This document shows, one piece after another, positions 16,176 through 25,765 of a DNA stretch of 64,000 nucleotides. The stretch lies in the NCBI GenBank assembly GCA_965223955.1, contig OZ245029.1, positions 1,116,001-1,180,000 of the forward strand, given 5' to 3'. Origin of the DNA: Bin75 sp965223955 (GTDB lineage: Bacteria > Nitrospirota > Nitrospiria > Nitrospirales > UBA8639). Both the position numbers and the translations under genes were made by a program. The notes beneath the pieces are model-generated. The model searched no databases. It was not told where the DNA came from and was given only the letters and a program-made list of their open reading frames with translations. Position 1 is the first letter of the stretch. Every line of letters starts with the position of its first letter.

Positions 16176-18542
16176 TTAGTCGGTTTCGACGGCTGGGTCG
16201 AGTTGATCGAACTCGTAAAAATCCAAGGGATCGGCTGGTTGGCGAACAGGACGTTGGGGGATCGTTCCATCTGCAAAGACTTCGGTCGTGGTGCCTTGTG
16301 AGGGCTCGTCGACAACGGTGCCGGTGTGTTTGTCGACCTCGACGAACTGGATCCCCTCCGGAACCGAGAAGGTCAGGACGGGGAGCATGTTGAGTGCCTT
16401 CTTCATGAAATCCGTCCAGATGGGAAGGGCGGCATGGGCGCCGGATTCCACTTCGCCGAGTGTCTCCACGCTGTCGAATCCTATCCAGACGCCGGTGGCG
16501 AGGTTCGGAGCATAGCCGACGAACCACGCGTCGCGGAAACTGTTGGTGGTGCCGGTTTTGCCGGCCAGGGGACGCCCGATCGAACGGGCGCGTTTGCCTG
16601 TTCCGCTTTGAATGACGTCCATCATCATGTGTGTAATCAAATAGGCGGTTTCTTTGGAGACCACTTGCCGGGGTTTGAACACGTGTTGCTCCAGGATGTG
16701 GTCATGCTGATCTTTGACCAGGGAAATGGTGTAGGGTTCCAATGCAAGTCCCTGGTTGGCAAACACACCATAGGTCGCGGTGAGTTCTTGAAGCGTGACG
16801 CTCGACGAGCCGAGCGCCAATGACAGGTCCGGGCTTAATGAGCTTCGAATGCCGAGTGAGCGTGAAAAATTGATGACGCGGGAAACCCCTATCTGTTCGA
16901 GCAAGCGGACCGTTGCCGCGTTTCTGGAATGACGTAAGGCTTCTCGCAAGGTGATCGGGCCGAAAAAACGTTTTTCATAATTTTCCGGTTTCCAGGTTTT
17001 GCCGGGCTCTTCCTCCTCGTACACCACGGGAGCATCGAGAATGAGCGTGGCGGGTGTCAGCCCCTGATCGATGGCCGTGGCATAAATGATCGGTTTGAAC
17101 GCAGACCCGGGTTGTCGGAGGGCCAACAAGGCGCGATTGAATTGACTCCGTTCAAACTGGTAGCCGCCGACCATCGCTCGAATTGCGCCAGTCCTGGGAT
17201 CGATTGCAATAAGCGCGCCTTCGACCAGGGGGGTCTGATCCAGCCGGAACCGGATGGTGTCGTTGCGGGTCGATTTCAGCGAGACTTCGATCACGTCTCC
17301 CGGTTGGACCAATTGCCTGGCCGAGACAATGGGAGTCACCTCCGCTTCGGTGACGGACGCGCCTTCGGAGATCCGGCGTTCAGCCCAGAGCATATCCGGT
17401 AAGGTGATGGTGCCGACCAGATCATGCGCCAGGACCGTCATTTCCTCTTGGGAGACGTTCAGGACACGGCCTTCCATGATTTCCCCAAATGCAGGAAAGA
17501 CAATGGGTAGCTCTTCGGGCAGCGTTGCCGGCGGCTCCTCATGACGGAGCGGCCCGCGCCAGCCCTGTCGTTTATCGAGTTCGCGCAGCCCCTTGCTGAT
17601 GGCCTCCTCGGCCAGGTGTTGCATCTGAATGTTCAAGGTGGTGGCAACCTGCAGCCCGCCTTTATACGCCATGGCCTCCCCGTATTCATTGACCAGGTGT
17701 TGGCGGACGTTTTCAAGAAAATACGGGGCCACGCGTTCAAAGGCTTGACGAGTAAAGGGCAGTGGGGTCTCGCTCGCCTCCCGGGCGAGGGGCTCCGTAA
17801 GAAAGCCGGCCTGGACCATCCGTCCCAACACGTGTTCCTGGCGTTGCTTCGCGAGGGCGTAGTTTTTGTAAGGAGAATAGGTATTGGGGGCCTTCAGCAG
17901 TCCGGCGAGAAATGCCGACTCGTGTAGCTGTAATTCGGATAACGCTTTTCCAAAATACGTTAAGGACGCGGTGCCGACTCCATAGGCCCCATGACCGAAG
18001 TAGATCTGGTTGAGATACATCTCGAGGATTTGGTCTTTCGTCAGAATAAATTCCATCTTCAGGGCAAGGAAGAGTTCTCGTATTTTGCGATGGAAAGTCC
18101 GTTCCGGGGTTAAGAACAGGGATCTGGCCAGTTGTTGGGTGATCGTGCTGGCGCCTTCAACTTTTCCCCCACGCTTGAAATTCGTCCACGTGGCTCGAAA
18201 GATACCCCAGATGTCCAATCCCGGGTGCTCGAAAAACCGGGTATCTTCAACTGCAAGGACGGCGTCGATCAAATGCCGGGGCACTTCACGAAGGGGAGTC
18301 AAAATTCTGCGTTCCACGTAGAATTGTCCCATGACCTGGCGGTTATCCGCCTTTACTTTTGTAATCAGGCTCGGCTGGTAATCCCGGAGCCCCCCGAGCG
18401 AGGGAAGCCCGGTTGCCATATGCCAGGCCACCGCCGCCGTTCCCCCGACCGCCAGCCCGCCGACAATCAAGACGGGCCACAGGAGGCGTTTTGTCAGACG
18501 GTGAGGCTCCGAAACGTGGAGACGAGACAGCAACGTGCGCAT
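16176..18542 (-). CDS. mrcA: Class A penicillin-binding protein (PBP1A-type)
   Basis: Bifunctional peptidoglycan synthase anchored in the inner membrane. In order: a short cytoplasmic N-terminus, one membrane helix (LLWPVLIVGGLAVGGTAAVA), the glycosyltransferase domain (VEDTRFFEHPG, EGASTITQQLARSLF, IYFGHGAYGV), an OB-like insert, and the transpeptidase domain with SxxK in GSAFKPI, SxN in SRNAATV and KTGTTNSFRDAW. The 788 residues are normal for PBP1A. The ATG at 18540 fits the domain start. It is divergent from the peroxiredoxin gene across 268 bases. Confidence 0.95.
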   Translation of the reverse strand: MRTLLSRLHVSEPHRLTKRLLWPVLIVGGLAVGGTAAVAWHMATGLPSLGGLRDYQPSLITKVKADNRQVMGQFYVERRILTPLREVPRHLIDAVLAVEDTRFFEHPGLDIWGIFRATWTNFKRGGKVEGASTITQQLARSLFLTPERTFHRKIRELFLALKMEFILTKDQILEMYLNQIYFGHGAYGVGTASLTYFGKALSELQLHESAFLAGLLKAPNTYSPYKNYALAKQRQEHVLGRMVQAGFLTEPLAREASETPLPFTRQAFERVAPYFLENVRQHLVNEYGEAMAYKGGLQVATTLNIQMQHLAEEAISKGLRELDKRQGWRGPLRHEEPPATLPEELPIVFPAFGEIMEGRVLNVSQEEMTVLAHDLVGTITLPDMLWAERRISEGASVTEAEVTPIVSARQLVQPGDVIEVSLKSTRNDTIRFRLDQTPLVEGALIAIDPRTGAIRAMVGGYQFERSQFNRALLALRQPGSAFKPIIYATAIDQGLTPATLILDAPVVYEEEEPGKTWKPENYEKRFFGPITLREALRHSRNAATVRLLEQIGVSRVINFSRSLGIRSSLSPDLSLALGSSSVTLQELTATYGVFANQGLALEPYTISLVKDQHDHILEQHVFKPRQVVSKETAYLITHMMMDVIQSGTGKRARSIGRPLAGKTGTTNSFRDAWFVGYAPNLATGVWIGFDSVETLGEVESGAHAALPIWTDFMKKALNMLPVLTFSVPEGIQFVEVDKHTGTVVDEPSQGTTTEVFADGTIPQRPVRQPADPLDFYEFDQLDPAVETD

Positions 18543-18717
18543 GGTCAGGGTAAGGTATCTAGTGGATAAGGCTTATATACAATGACGATACCCCTGGTTG
18601 ACCCAAAAGACAAGCTTCTCGCGGCTGATTTTCTGATGGAGGCTTTCACGGCATCGGTTTTTTGGGGGGTGAGCGGAGAAGCTCTCATTGGTTTTGGTGC
18701 CCGGGCCTTTTGCCTGG

Positions 18718-18747
18718 TTGACAAACTTTGAAAGGGCATGCTACGAA
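18718..18747 (+). promoter_or_regulatory. Likely promoter of the peroxiredoxin gene
   Basis: TTGACA at 18718-18723 is a perfect -35. The best -10 is TACGAA at 18742-18747 with an 18-base spacer, which is weak. The start codon follows at 18811 behind ACGGAGG. Confidence 0.45.
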
Positions 18748-18810
18748 AAAAGTCCTGCAAACAACGAAGTTTAGCGTTCTACCCATTTCTATCATAACGG
18801 AGGTTAGTTC

Positions 18811-19278
18811 ATGTCTGATGTTGCTTCAGAAATAAAAGTGGGCGACGTTGCCCCGGATTTCACCCTGAAAAACCAGGATGGAAACGAAGTCACGTTAAGT
18901 AGTTTTAAAGGCCAGAAAAATGTGGTCCTGGCATTTTACCCCCTCGATTGGAGTCCGGTCTGTACGAACGAAAATAAGTGTCTGACGGACGACTTCCCGA
19001 GCTTTTCCGATGCCAACGCCGAACTTCTCGGGATCAGCGCGGATAGCTTCTTTTCTCACAAGGCCTGGGCCGACGCACTCGAACTGAAACACACCTTGTT
19101 GGCCGATATGCATCGGACGGTCTGCAAGGCGTATGGCTTGTATTTTCCGGATCTCAATTGTTCCAAACGAGCCACGGTGATTGTGGATAAGGAAGGCAAG
19201 GTCGCCTACGCCAAAGTGCAGGAAATCAAAACGGCTCGGGATGACCAGGAAATTCTGGAAGCATTGAAACAGTTGTAG
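18811..19278 (+). CDS. Peroxiredoxin (AhpC/TSA family)
   Basis: Thiol peroxidase of 155 residues that reduces hydrogen peroxide and organic peroxides. The peroxidatic Cys is in YPLDWSPVCTNE, with further cysteines at NKCLT, TVCKAY and LNCSKRA that could resolve the disulfide. The C-terminal 2-Cys AhpC extension is absent, so it is closer to the 1-Cys or AhpE/BCP types. The gene ends in a hairpin and is followed by a thioredoxin-like gene that may recycle it. Confidence 0.9.
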   Translation: MSDVASEIKVGDVAPDFTLKNQDGNEVTLSSFKGQKNVVLAFYPLDWSPVCTNENKCLTDDFPSFSDANAELLGISADSFFSHKAWADALELKHTLLADMHRTVCKAYGLYFPDLNCSKRATVIVDKEGKVAYAKVQEIKTARDDQEILEALKQL

Positions 19279-19302
19279 GACAACCACAGGGGGTTGTCCC
19301 TA
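19275..19302 (+). terminator. Hairpin after the peroxiredoxin gene
   Basis: GGACAACC (19278-19285) pairs with GGTTGTCC (19292-19299), extended by GTAG/CTAC with a one-base bulge. There is no T-run, so it may be a processing or stabilising stem or a dispersed palindrome rather than a full terminator. Confidence 0.4.
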
Positions 19303-19387
19303 CGCGGCAGCGTCGAGGCACGTTGAAGGGGGATTCCACGAACATGGGGGCCCCCTTGATTTTTGACGAACGGGAAGGGAATGCAGG

Positions 19388-19723
19388 ATGGCCGGAACCG
19401 TAGAAAACGTCACTGACGAAAATTACGAAGAGTTAAAAGAGGCACAAGCAACCGTGGTCGCCTATGGCATTGCCTCCTGCGAACCCTGTGCGGCCTATGA
19501 TCCCATCCTGGAAGAGGTCGCCCGGAAGCTTCCCGCCGTTCGCATCGGCAAAGCCAAGATGCACGTGCCGGGCCGGTGCCGCGCAATCAAAAAACAACAC
19601 CAGTTCGAAACGTACCCCACCACGCATCTCTATTCCCGAGGGAATCTCCTGCTGACCCGTGAAGGCAAAGTCGAAGAAGACGAACTGCTCGCCCTCATCA
19701 AGCAATACCTGCCCGATTCCTGA
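19388..19723 (+). CDS. Thioredoxin-fold protein with CEPC motif
   Basis: 111 residues. After a short N-terminal helix it has VVAYGIASCEPCAAYDPIL, a thioredoxin fold with active-site CEPC in place of CGPC. The cis-Pro region follows in FETYPTTHLYSRG and it ends with the usual amphipathic helix. It is likely a thiol-disulfide reductase partner of the neighbouring peroxiredoxin. GCAGG is just upstream of the ATG. Confidence 0.8.
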   Translation: MAGTVENVTDENYEELKEAQATVVAYGIASCEPCAAYDPILEEVARKLPAVRIGKAKMHVPGRCRAIKKQHQFETYPTTHLYSRGNLLLTREGKVEEDELLALIKQYLPDS

Positions 19724-19790
19724 ACCCCGGGCATCCCTTGAAACAGTACCGCCTCCATTCCCTTTTCCCCGCTTTTCCCTTCTGTCATCC

Positions 19791-20036
19791 CTGTATGTGT
19801 TCAGTAAGTTGTTGACAATTTCTGCAGTTTTCTTCTGCGCCTTAGTTCCCCTCCTTTGTAAGGAGGGATGAGGGGAGGTAGAATCCGTGCCCAGGATGGC
19901 GAACCCTCGTGCTCCATGGACGGGTGGCTCTACCCCACCTACCCTCCCCTTACAAAGGGGAGGAAAACGACGGTCCTTCTTTCTTGGTTCCCTGGTCAGC
20001 CCCCTATTCTGTCAGCGAATTAGTGAACCTTTACAA
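19791..20036 (+). repeat. MITE-like element, copy A (about 246 bp)
   Basis: The left end is CTGTATGTGTTCAGTAAGTT then GTTGACA; the right end is the inverted form CTGTCAGCGAATTAGTGAAC then CTTTACA. Inside, CCTCCTTTGTAAGGAGG is a perfect hairpin, followed by a GAGGGGAGGTAGA segment, a CTCCATGGACGG block and the facing CCTCCCCTTACAAAGGGGAG hairpin. The interior is nearly the same as in the element at 62998-63266. No ORF is convincing, so it would depend on a transposase encoded elsewhere. Confidence 0.75.
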
Positions 20037-20043
20037 TCCCCGA

Positions 20044-20270
20044 CCTGATCAAGGATCCAGCGTCGTTGTCTTTCTTGCCCTTTGCCTTTTCTGTCATCCC
20101 CGACGCCTGTCCCCGACGCCTGTCCCCGATCCCCGATTACAAACGTCGAGGACAGGCTCTGATCGGGGATCCAAACAAGGAAGGGATCTAGTCGAGGATC
20201 CAGCGTCTTTGTTTTTCTTGCCTTTGCCTTTTCTGTCATCCTCGACATTTTTAATCGAGGATCCAGCGTC
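20044..20270 (+). repeat. Array of GTCATCC...GGATCCAG palindromic units
   Basis: Several overlapping copies of a unit of the form GTCATCC-CCGAC/TCGAC-spacer-GTCGAGGATCCAG. The clearest is TCCTCGACATTTTTAATCGA leading into GGATCCAG at about 20239-20266. Unit copies are mixed with GACGCCTGTCCCCGA duplicates, which suggests expansion by slippage or repeated insertion. Confidence 0.6.
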
Positions 20271-20277
20271 GTTGTAG

Positions 20278-20316
20278 TTGTAGCCGCGCCATCTCATGGC
20301 GCTTCTTCTTGGCCGA
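20278..20316 (-). repeat. TTGTAG...CTACAA family repeat, partial copy
   Basis: TTGTAGCCGCGCCATCTCAT followed by GGCGCTTCTTCTTGGCCG is the reverse-strand half of the repeat seen whole at 35119-35178 and 51952-52013. The stretch from here to 20488 holds no gene I can support. Confidence 0.65.
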
Positions 20317-20488
20317 AGAAGAGAAGTTGCCCAAAGGGAACCTTTTCGAAATCATCGAGTGTCTGCAAAAAATGGAAGGCATCTGTTTGGAGGTCAGGGT
20401 GGTTCATTGAAGAATCACATGTTCACCCTCCTCGAACCGCTACCCCGGGAGTTTGTTACCTTGAGGGAGTTGGCGGTTATACCCAACA

Positions 20489-21655
20489 TCACGGCGCCTC
20501 GGTTCCTTCGTTGAGGATGGAAAGATATTGGTCATAGACGAACAGCCGGTCACGACGCTTGCCCGTGATCTCCCTGGCAATCCCATGTTTGACGAGCAGT
20601 TCCATTGCCGAAGCGGCCGTCTGAAAGGACAACTTGGTATCACGGCGCGCTACGGGCAGTGATAAAATCGGCTGGGCCTTGAGTGCGTCGTGTACGCGCA
20701 ACGCCGACCCGGTTTTCCGGCTTCCGGCTGCTTCGATCCGGTCGTGGTCATCCTGGAACATCAGGGAGAGGCGTTGGGCAGTCGAGACCGCGCCCTCGGC
20801 TGTCAGCTTCACTCCTTCGAGGAAGAAGGCAAGCCATGCCTCCCAATCGCCGGTGCGGCGCACGTGATTCAGCAGGTCGTAGTAGGTATCCCTGTGTTGT
20901 TTGAAGTACAGGCTCAGGTACAGAAGCGGTTGGCGCAGAACACCAGCGTGGCACAGTAGCAGCGTTATAAGCAATCGTCCCACGCGTCCATTTCCATCCA
21001 GAAAAGGATGAACGGTCTCGAACTGCACGTGTGCAAGTCCCGCCCGTAGCAGTACCGGCAATCCATCGGCCTCGGCGTGCAGGAAGTTTTCGAACGACGT
21101 CATGCAGTCCGGTACGGCGGTATGTGGCGGTGGGACATAGACGGCATTGCCGGGCCGGGTTCCGCCAATCCAGTTCTGTGAGCGGCGAAATTCACCGGGC
21201 GCTTTGGTGCTACCCCGTCCGCCCGACAACAGCACACTGTGAATTTCGCGGATCAGGCGATTCGATAGCGGAAAATTCTCCCGCAGGCGGCGTAAACCGT
21301 GTTCAAGCGCGGCCACGTAATTCGAAACCTCGCGCACGTCGTCAAGCGGAACTCCGGGTGCTTCATCCAGTTCAAAGAGCAAGAGGTCAGACAACGACGA
21401 CTGCGTGCCTTCGATCTGAGAGGAAAGCACCGCTTCTTTGCGTACGTAGGCATACAGAAAAAGTGCCTCGTCCGGTAGGAGCGTCGCGACGCCGTCGAGG
21501 CGGCCTATGGCAAGCGCCGCCGATTCGAGCATCTGTTGGAGCGAGCCGTCCAGAACCAGGGTGGGTTTCGGCGGCAGCGGTGCCGGGATAAAGGCGCGAA
21601 CGCGCTCACCGTCGATGCTCGTTACTTCATAGCTGCCGCTTCCTCCGCGCTGCAT
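20489..21655 (-). CDS. Fic-domain protein (AMP-transferase type)
   Basis: 388-residue Fic protein that would transfer AMP from ATP to a target side chain. An N-terminal helix carries the inhibitory motif SSQIEGTQ, the type in which a Glu blocks ATP binding. The Fic core has FETVHPFLDGNGRVGRLL with catalytic His and the anion-binding loop. A winged-helix-like C-terminus (LSFQTAASAMELLVKHGIAR) could bind DNA. AAGGA is 9 bases before the ATG. It is flanked by repeats and by the truncated PTPS copy, so it lies in an accessory region. Confidence 0.9.
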   Translation of the reverse strand: MQRGGSGSYEVTSIDGERVRAFIPAPLPPKPTLVLDGSLQQMLESAALAIGRLDGVATLLPDEALFLYAYVRKEAVLSSQIEGTQSSLSDLLLFELDEAPGVPLDDVREVSNYVAALEHGLRRLRENFPLSNRLIREIHSVLLSGGRGSTKAPGEFRRSQNWIGGTRPGNAVYVPPPHTAVPDCMTSFENFLHAEADGLPVLLRAGLAHVQFETVHPFLDGNGRVGRLLITLLLCHAGVLRQPLLYLSLYFKQHRDTYYDLLNHVRRTGDWEAWLAFFLEGVKLTAEGAVSTAQRLSLMFQDDHDRIEAAGSRKTGSALRVHDALKAQPILSLPVARRDTKLSFQTAASAMELLVKHGIAREITGKRRDRLFVYDQYLSILNEGTEAP

Positions 21656-21870
21656 GACGGACAGTCCTTATTCATAGTTTTGCAATAACAAACTTCGCTA
21701 TTTAACTTTAACTGATAAATTACAATAGAAGGGAGATTCGGCGCAAGTCTAGCGGAGCTGGTTACGAAGCAAACGCTGTGGATTGCAATCTTAAACTGCT
21801 ATGCGTTCACGACTCCGAGCCGGCTACGAGAATCCCATCCAATTTCGCGCCGCTACAACAGGGCGGCTGC

Positions 21871-22567
21871 TTATTCCGAATAGTCCAGGGTCAGGTTGTG
21901 ATGATCGGTGAGCCGGAGTCGTTCGAGACGCGCATCGGCAACGTCGAGCAATCGGGGCCAGAGGACTTTGGCCAGGGTGGGTAGGGTAGCCGGCCGGGCA
22001 GCAAATTCCGGGTGTTGGGACACATTCGTGCCCGTCAGGTTGTTGAGGATCTGCTCCTGGACCCGCTCGTCCAACGCCATGATATTCGTGACGCGACCCG
22101 TGATGGGGTCAATCGGGCCTCGAACGGTGACGTCCAGGGAAAGGGGCCACGTCTCCACGTGGGAAGAATCGGCATTTCGCTTCACCGTCAGGGCATACCG
22201 GCGAGTCAGCAGGGCCTCGGTCGATTCCGCATTGTCCTGCGATGCCGGGTCGTTCGGCGGATAGAGTTCGGCCCACAGGTTTTCACCCTCGCACAGCCGT
22301 ATCGATTCGATATCCCGGGTCTCGGGGCGCTCGCGGAATTTCCTCCAGAGTACCAGGGCCAGATTTTCAGCGGTGGGCACGAGTCGTTCAAAGTAGGGCA
22401 TATCGAAGTTGAGATGTTTATGGTCGAACTCTTCGAGCACGTCCGTCACGATTTCTTTAAGGTCGTACAAATTGATAATCATGCCCGTGACGGGATCGAC
22501 CCGCCCGCCAAGGGTCACTTCAAGGAGATAATTGTGCCCATGCTCCTGAGAACAAGGGCCAAAGACC
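21871..22567 (-). pseudogene. 5'-truncated duplicate of the PTPS/QueD-like gene
   Basis: 21872-22567 repeats 27263-27958 over 696 bp with no indel and only about five substitutions seen by eye. The copy runs from the stop codon (TAA here, TAG in the full gene) up to codon 47 or so of the intact gene. It then breaks off, losing the N-terminal SASHRYF and CSQEHGH metal-site region. An in-frame ATG at 22516-22518 could start a fragment of 215 residues, but without the first domain motifs it is unlikely to be active. Confidence 0.85.
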
Positions 22568-22694
22568 GGACTGCTTGATACAGTTCATCGGCGGGATCAA
22601 AAGTTGGATCACTGGCTGCTTGTACGGCATTGCCAGCCATCTTTGGCGATGCTGGCACTGCGTCTCCCGGCAACGCCGACTTCACAGGTTCCTG

Positions 22695-23693
22695 TCAAAC
22701 ATCAAACGACAACTCGCTCTGTATCGGAGAGACTGGTGTCTTGGGGGTATCGGGCTGAAAGACGGCATCAAGATCATTTGCGTCTACCGGATTCGGCCAT
22801 GGCATGGCTCCTTTGGCTTTCAACGCTTCAAGCCCCTTGGATGGTTCACCGGTCGAACGCACATAAACGGGTACCAGATGCAGCTTTTCCAATTGCTCTA
22901 TTGCCCCGGCCCACGTACCGCCCTTGTTTATATCCGCGTTCACTACCAGTGCCGCATCCGACAAGGCATAGATCACTTTATTGCGTTGCATTGCGTGTCC
23001 TACGTTGAATCCCACGTTCGGATCATAAGGTGAGATCAATACAAGTTGCCTTTCTAACAGCAGGTTTCGATGCTCACGTGTCATGGCCGTTTGTTCGAGG
23101 CTATCGGCCAGTACACCTGTGACTTTGCCACCCGCTTCCAATGCACCAGACATGGCTGCCCGATCAATACCCCTGGCAGCACCGGAGACTACAGTCTGTC
23201 GAGCCTTTGCTGCCAGACGTCCGATTTCCTGGGTGTACTCGATTAAGGAATCGTTGACGTTGCGCGAACCGACAACCGCTAATCCACCGCTATTGAGAAT
23301 TTCCCTGTCTCCACAGCCATACAGCAAGCCCGGCGAGTCCTTTTTCAGCCGTACCTTGAGCTTTTGTGGATAAGTATCATCGGTTCGGCTTATCACCCAA
23401 ATTGCTCGTGTCTGCCAGCGCTCGATTACTTGGCTCAAAAGGAACCCGCGATCCAACAGACGTTTGAGCCGGTTGTGGTCCGGTATGTGATGACGATCCC
23501 CAAGAAGTTGATCTATATCCGCCTCCAGCAAATCAGCGGGCTGCTTTCCCATCTCTTGGAGATACAAGGCGAGTTTCGTGTACTCGCCAGGCGTGAGCAG
23601 ATCGGCCGGTTCCTTACTTTTGCCACGTCCGATGATCAAAGGTGCGGTCAACAGCAGAATTGCCTTGGTGTTCAAGGAGAGCGTCTCACTCAT
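22695..23693 (-). CDS. DprA/Smf-like protein paired with RecQ-PRTase
   Basis: A 332-residue Rossmann-type DprA/Smf protein. The core has LAVVGSRNVNDSL, VSGAARGIDRAAMSGALEAG, and a late VVNADINKGGTWAGAIEQL segment, the pattern of the Smf/DprA nucleotide-binding fold. Ordinary DprA loads RecA onto incoming single-stranded DNA. Paralogues of this kind occur beside phosphoribosyltransferase genes in ShosTA-like defence modules, where the DprA-like protein is the antitoxin. The start was set at the ATG overlapping the TGA of the RecQ gene (4 bases) rather than further upstream. A proline/serine tail follows the core. Confidence 0.85.
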   Translation of the reverse strand: MSETLSLNTKAILLLTAPLIIGRGKSKEPADLLTPGEYTKLALYLQEMGKQPADLLEADIDQLLGDRHHIPDHNRLKRLLDRGFLLSQVIERWQTRAIWVISRTDDTYPQKLKVRLKKDSPGLLYGCGDREILNSGGLAVVGSRNVNDSLIEYTQEIGRLAAKARQTVVSGAARGIDRAAMSGALEAGGKVTGVLADSLEQTAMTREHRNLLLERQLVLISPYDPNVGFNVGHAMQRNKVIYALSDAALVVNADINKGGTWAGAIEQLEKLHLVPVYVRSTGEPSKGLEALKAKGAMPWPNPVDANDLDAVFQPDTPKTPVSPIQSELSFDV

Positions 23694-25765
23694 TGGTTGC
23701 CCCCTGTCTGAGCAAGCGCCAATGGCCATACCTCACCGCTTCCGTGCGAACGAAGCAACCAAGCTGCAATGATGAAGGTCCAGCGCGAATCCACCATGTC
23801 GTCCACGAGCAGCAACGCCCCGTCAGGCAATGTTTCATCGGTCAGCGCCAACGAACCGTCAATATTGCGTGCCTGTTGAATGCTGTTTGCCATTGTCTTC
23901 TGCTCCGGGCGATCCTCCGTCTTGATTAATACCTGTTTGAATGGAAGGTCAAGGGATTCGGCCAAGCGTCGTGCAAAATTGGGCACCAGATCCGGATGCC
24001 GCCGTGACGGAATGCAGGTTACCCATTTCGGGACCGGTTGCGGGTTCCATTCCTCAATCAAATTTTTGCAGGCGTCCACCAGTTCATCGGAGAAGTACCC
24101 GTCACGATACTTTCCTTGGCGCACCAAACCACCCCAGCCAGCGTCATCCCAGACGCAGAGTGCTTTGCCGGGCTGAGACTGGAGTTGGGTAACGATCTGT
24201 CCGGATAGATTATAATGCCGTAGCCCTCCTGATGGCCATTTCTTCCTCGGTTCGATCAGCAAGTTCATGCGGCGCAGGAAATCAATCGCCTCCCGAACCA
24301 GAGCCGAGTCCGGTTCCGTCGCCAAAGGGGGAAGGCCAGGTGGGGAGATATTACCCGGCTCTCCATCCAGTGCTCGAATAAGGAACTCCATGTGCTCGGA
24401 ACTCAGCCCCACGTATTCCTGCATTTGTTCCTGCTCCTCTCTCCGTAGTTCCGTGAGTCGCTCCGCCCGTTCCCAGAAGGTGGGGCTCAGGGTCGCGGCG
24501 GTCAGTTGCCACTTGGTTCCCTGTTTGGCAATCGGTGCCGGCGCTTCTAAAGAAAGGAGTTGTATGGTCTTCTGTATTCGTCCATTACTGATGTTGACTG
24601 CTCCCTCAATCTTGGGAACGGACAACCCTTCAGGTTCATCCTCCAGGGCATTCAGTATCTCTTGCACTTCATCGTGGGTTGGAAACGCGCTCTTGATAAA
24701 ATAGGCGGTGATTTCGGTTTCTTCCTGACCGCTCAACAACACTCCGTAGGCTGCGTCAAGTGCTCTTCCGGCTCGACCGACCTGCTGATAGTAGGCTACC
24801 GCAGAGCCCGGCGTCTGGTAATGAATGACGAATGCCAGGTCAGGTTTATCGAAGCCCATGCCCAAGGCTGTCGTTGCTACCAGTGCTTTTACTCTATTTT
24901 GAAGAAGCGCATCTTCCAACTCCGGTCGCTGCTCGCCTGTCTTACCCGTGTAGGCCTTGACGTTCAGTCCGCGAGACCTGAGCCATTCACTTACCTGTTC
25001 CGCATCACGGACCGTGAGCGTATAAATGATCCCGTGACCCGGAAGGGCAGGCAATTGTTCCGCCAACCACGCGAGCCGTTCAGCCTGGCTCGGCAAGCGG
25101 ATCGTTTGAAGAGTAAGGGAGGGTCGGGTGAGATCGCCACGGGAGATTTTCAGGTTTGCCCCGAGCACCTCTGTTAAATCGTCGATTACCCGATTATTCG
25201 CCGTCGCCGTAGTTGCCAGCAAGCGAAGATTTGGCGGCAAGGTCCCAATGATGCGTTCGATCAGCCGGTAGTGTGGGCGAAAGTCGTGGCCCCAGTCAGA
25301 GATACAATGCACCTCATCGATCACCAGGAGGCTTATCCGGCCGGCAACCTCTGCTAATACCTCGGTGCGGAAATGCTCATTAGCCAGCCTTTCGGGTGAG
25401 ATAAGCAGGATATCCACATCGTCACGACTGACAGCGCTTTCAACCTTCTTCCAATCGTCTTCGTTATCAGAATTGATTGTTTCAGCACGAACGCCCATCC
25501 GATTCGCCGCGGCGATCTGGTTACGCATAAGCGCCAGTAACGGACTGACAAGAAGTACAGGACCCATACCGGTTTCGCGCAATAGCTTCGTCGCGATAAA
25601 GTAAACAAAGCTCTTGCCCCAGCCGGTTTTCTGTACGACCAACAACCGACCATCCCCGCTCACGATATGCCGTATGGCCTCTTCCTGACCTTCACGAAAT
25701 TCTGCATCAGGCCGGCCGGATCCCAACCGCAACAGTTCCAAGGCACGAGTCTCTCTGTATTTCAC
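23690..25765 (-). CDS. RecQ-family helicase fused to a C-terminal phosphoribosyltransferase
   Basis: 691 residues. Residues about 20-340 are a RecQ helicase: REGQEEAI, Walker A QKTGWGKS, DEVHCISDWGHDFRPHY, TATANNRVI and motif VI QQVGRAGR. A middle region of about 200 residues follows. The last part, from about 560, ends in GALLLVDDMVDSRWTF, the PRPP-binding loop of a type I phosphoribosyltransferase such as ComF. The zinc-binding and HRDC parts of housekeeping RecQ are not apparent. Start: GTG at 25763-25765 after AGAAGAG. It is in one operon with the DprA-like gene, so helicase, PRTase and DprA act together, most simply in defence or DNA uptake. Confidence 0.87.
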   Translation of the reverse strand: MKYRETRALELLRLGSGRPDAEFREGQEEAIRHIVSGDGRLLVVQKTGWGKSFVYFIATKLLRETGMGPVLLVSPLLALMRNQIAAANRMGVRAETINSDNEDDWKKVESAVSRDDVDILLISPERLANEHFRTEVLAEVAGRISLLVIDEVHCISDWGHDFRPHYRLIERIIGTLPPNLRLLATTATANNRVIDDLTEVLGANLKISRGDLTRPSLTLQTIRLPSQAERLAWLAEQLPALPGHGIIYTLTVRDAEQVSEWLRSRGLNVKAYTGKTGEQRPELEDALLQNRVKALVATTALGMGFDKPDLAFVIHYQTPGSAVAYYQQVGRAGRALDAAYGVLLSGQEETEITAYFIKSAFPTHDEVQEILNALEDEPEGLSVPKIEGAVNISNGRIQKTIQLLSLEAPAPIAKQGTKWQLTAATLSPTFWERAERLTELRREEQEQMQEYVGLSSEHMEFLIRALDGEPGNISPPGLPPLATEPDSALVREAIDFLRRMNLLIEPRKKWPSGGLRHYNLSGQIVTQLQSQPGKALCVWDDAGWGGLVRQGKYRDGYFSDELVDACKNLIEEWNPQPVPKWVTCIPSRRHPDLVPNFARRLAESLDLPFKQVLIKTEDRPEQKTMANSIQQARNIDGSLALTDETLPDGALLLVDDMVDSRWTFIIAAWLLRSHGSGEVWPLALAQTGGNQ

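Noticed and set aside
19791..20270. CRISPR array
   Set aside because: Repeat units are palindromic, unevenly spaced and mixed from several families; there are no unique spacers of equal length and no cas genes.
22568..22694. Gene remnant between the PTPS fragment and the DprA-like gene
   Set aside because: Neither strand gives a recognisable peptide over these 127 bases.
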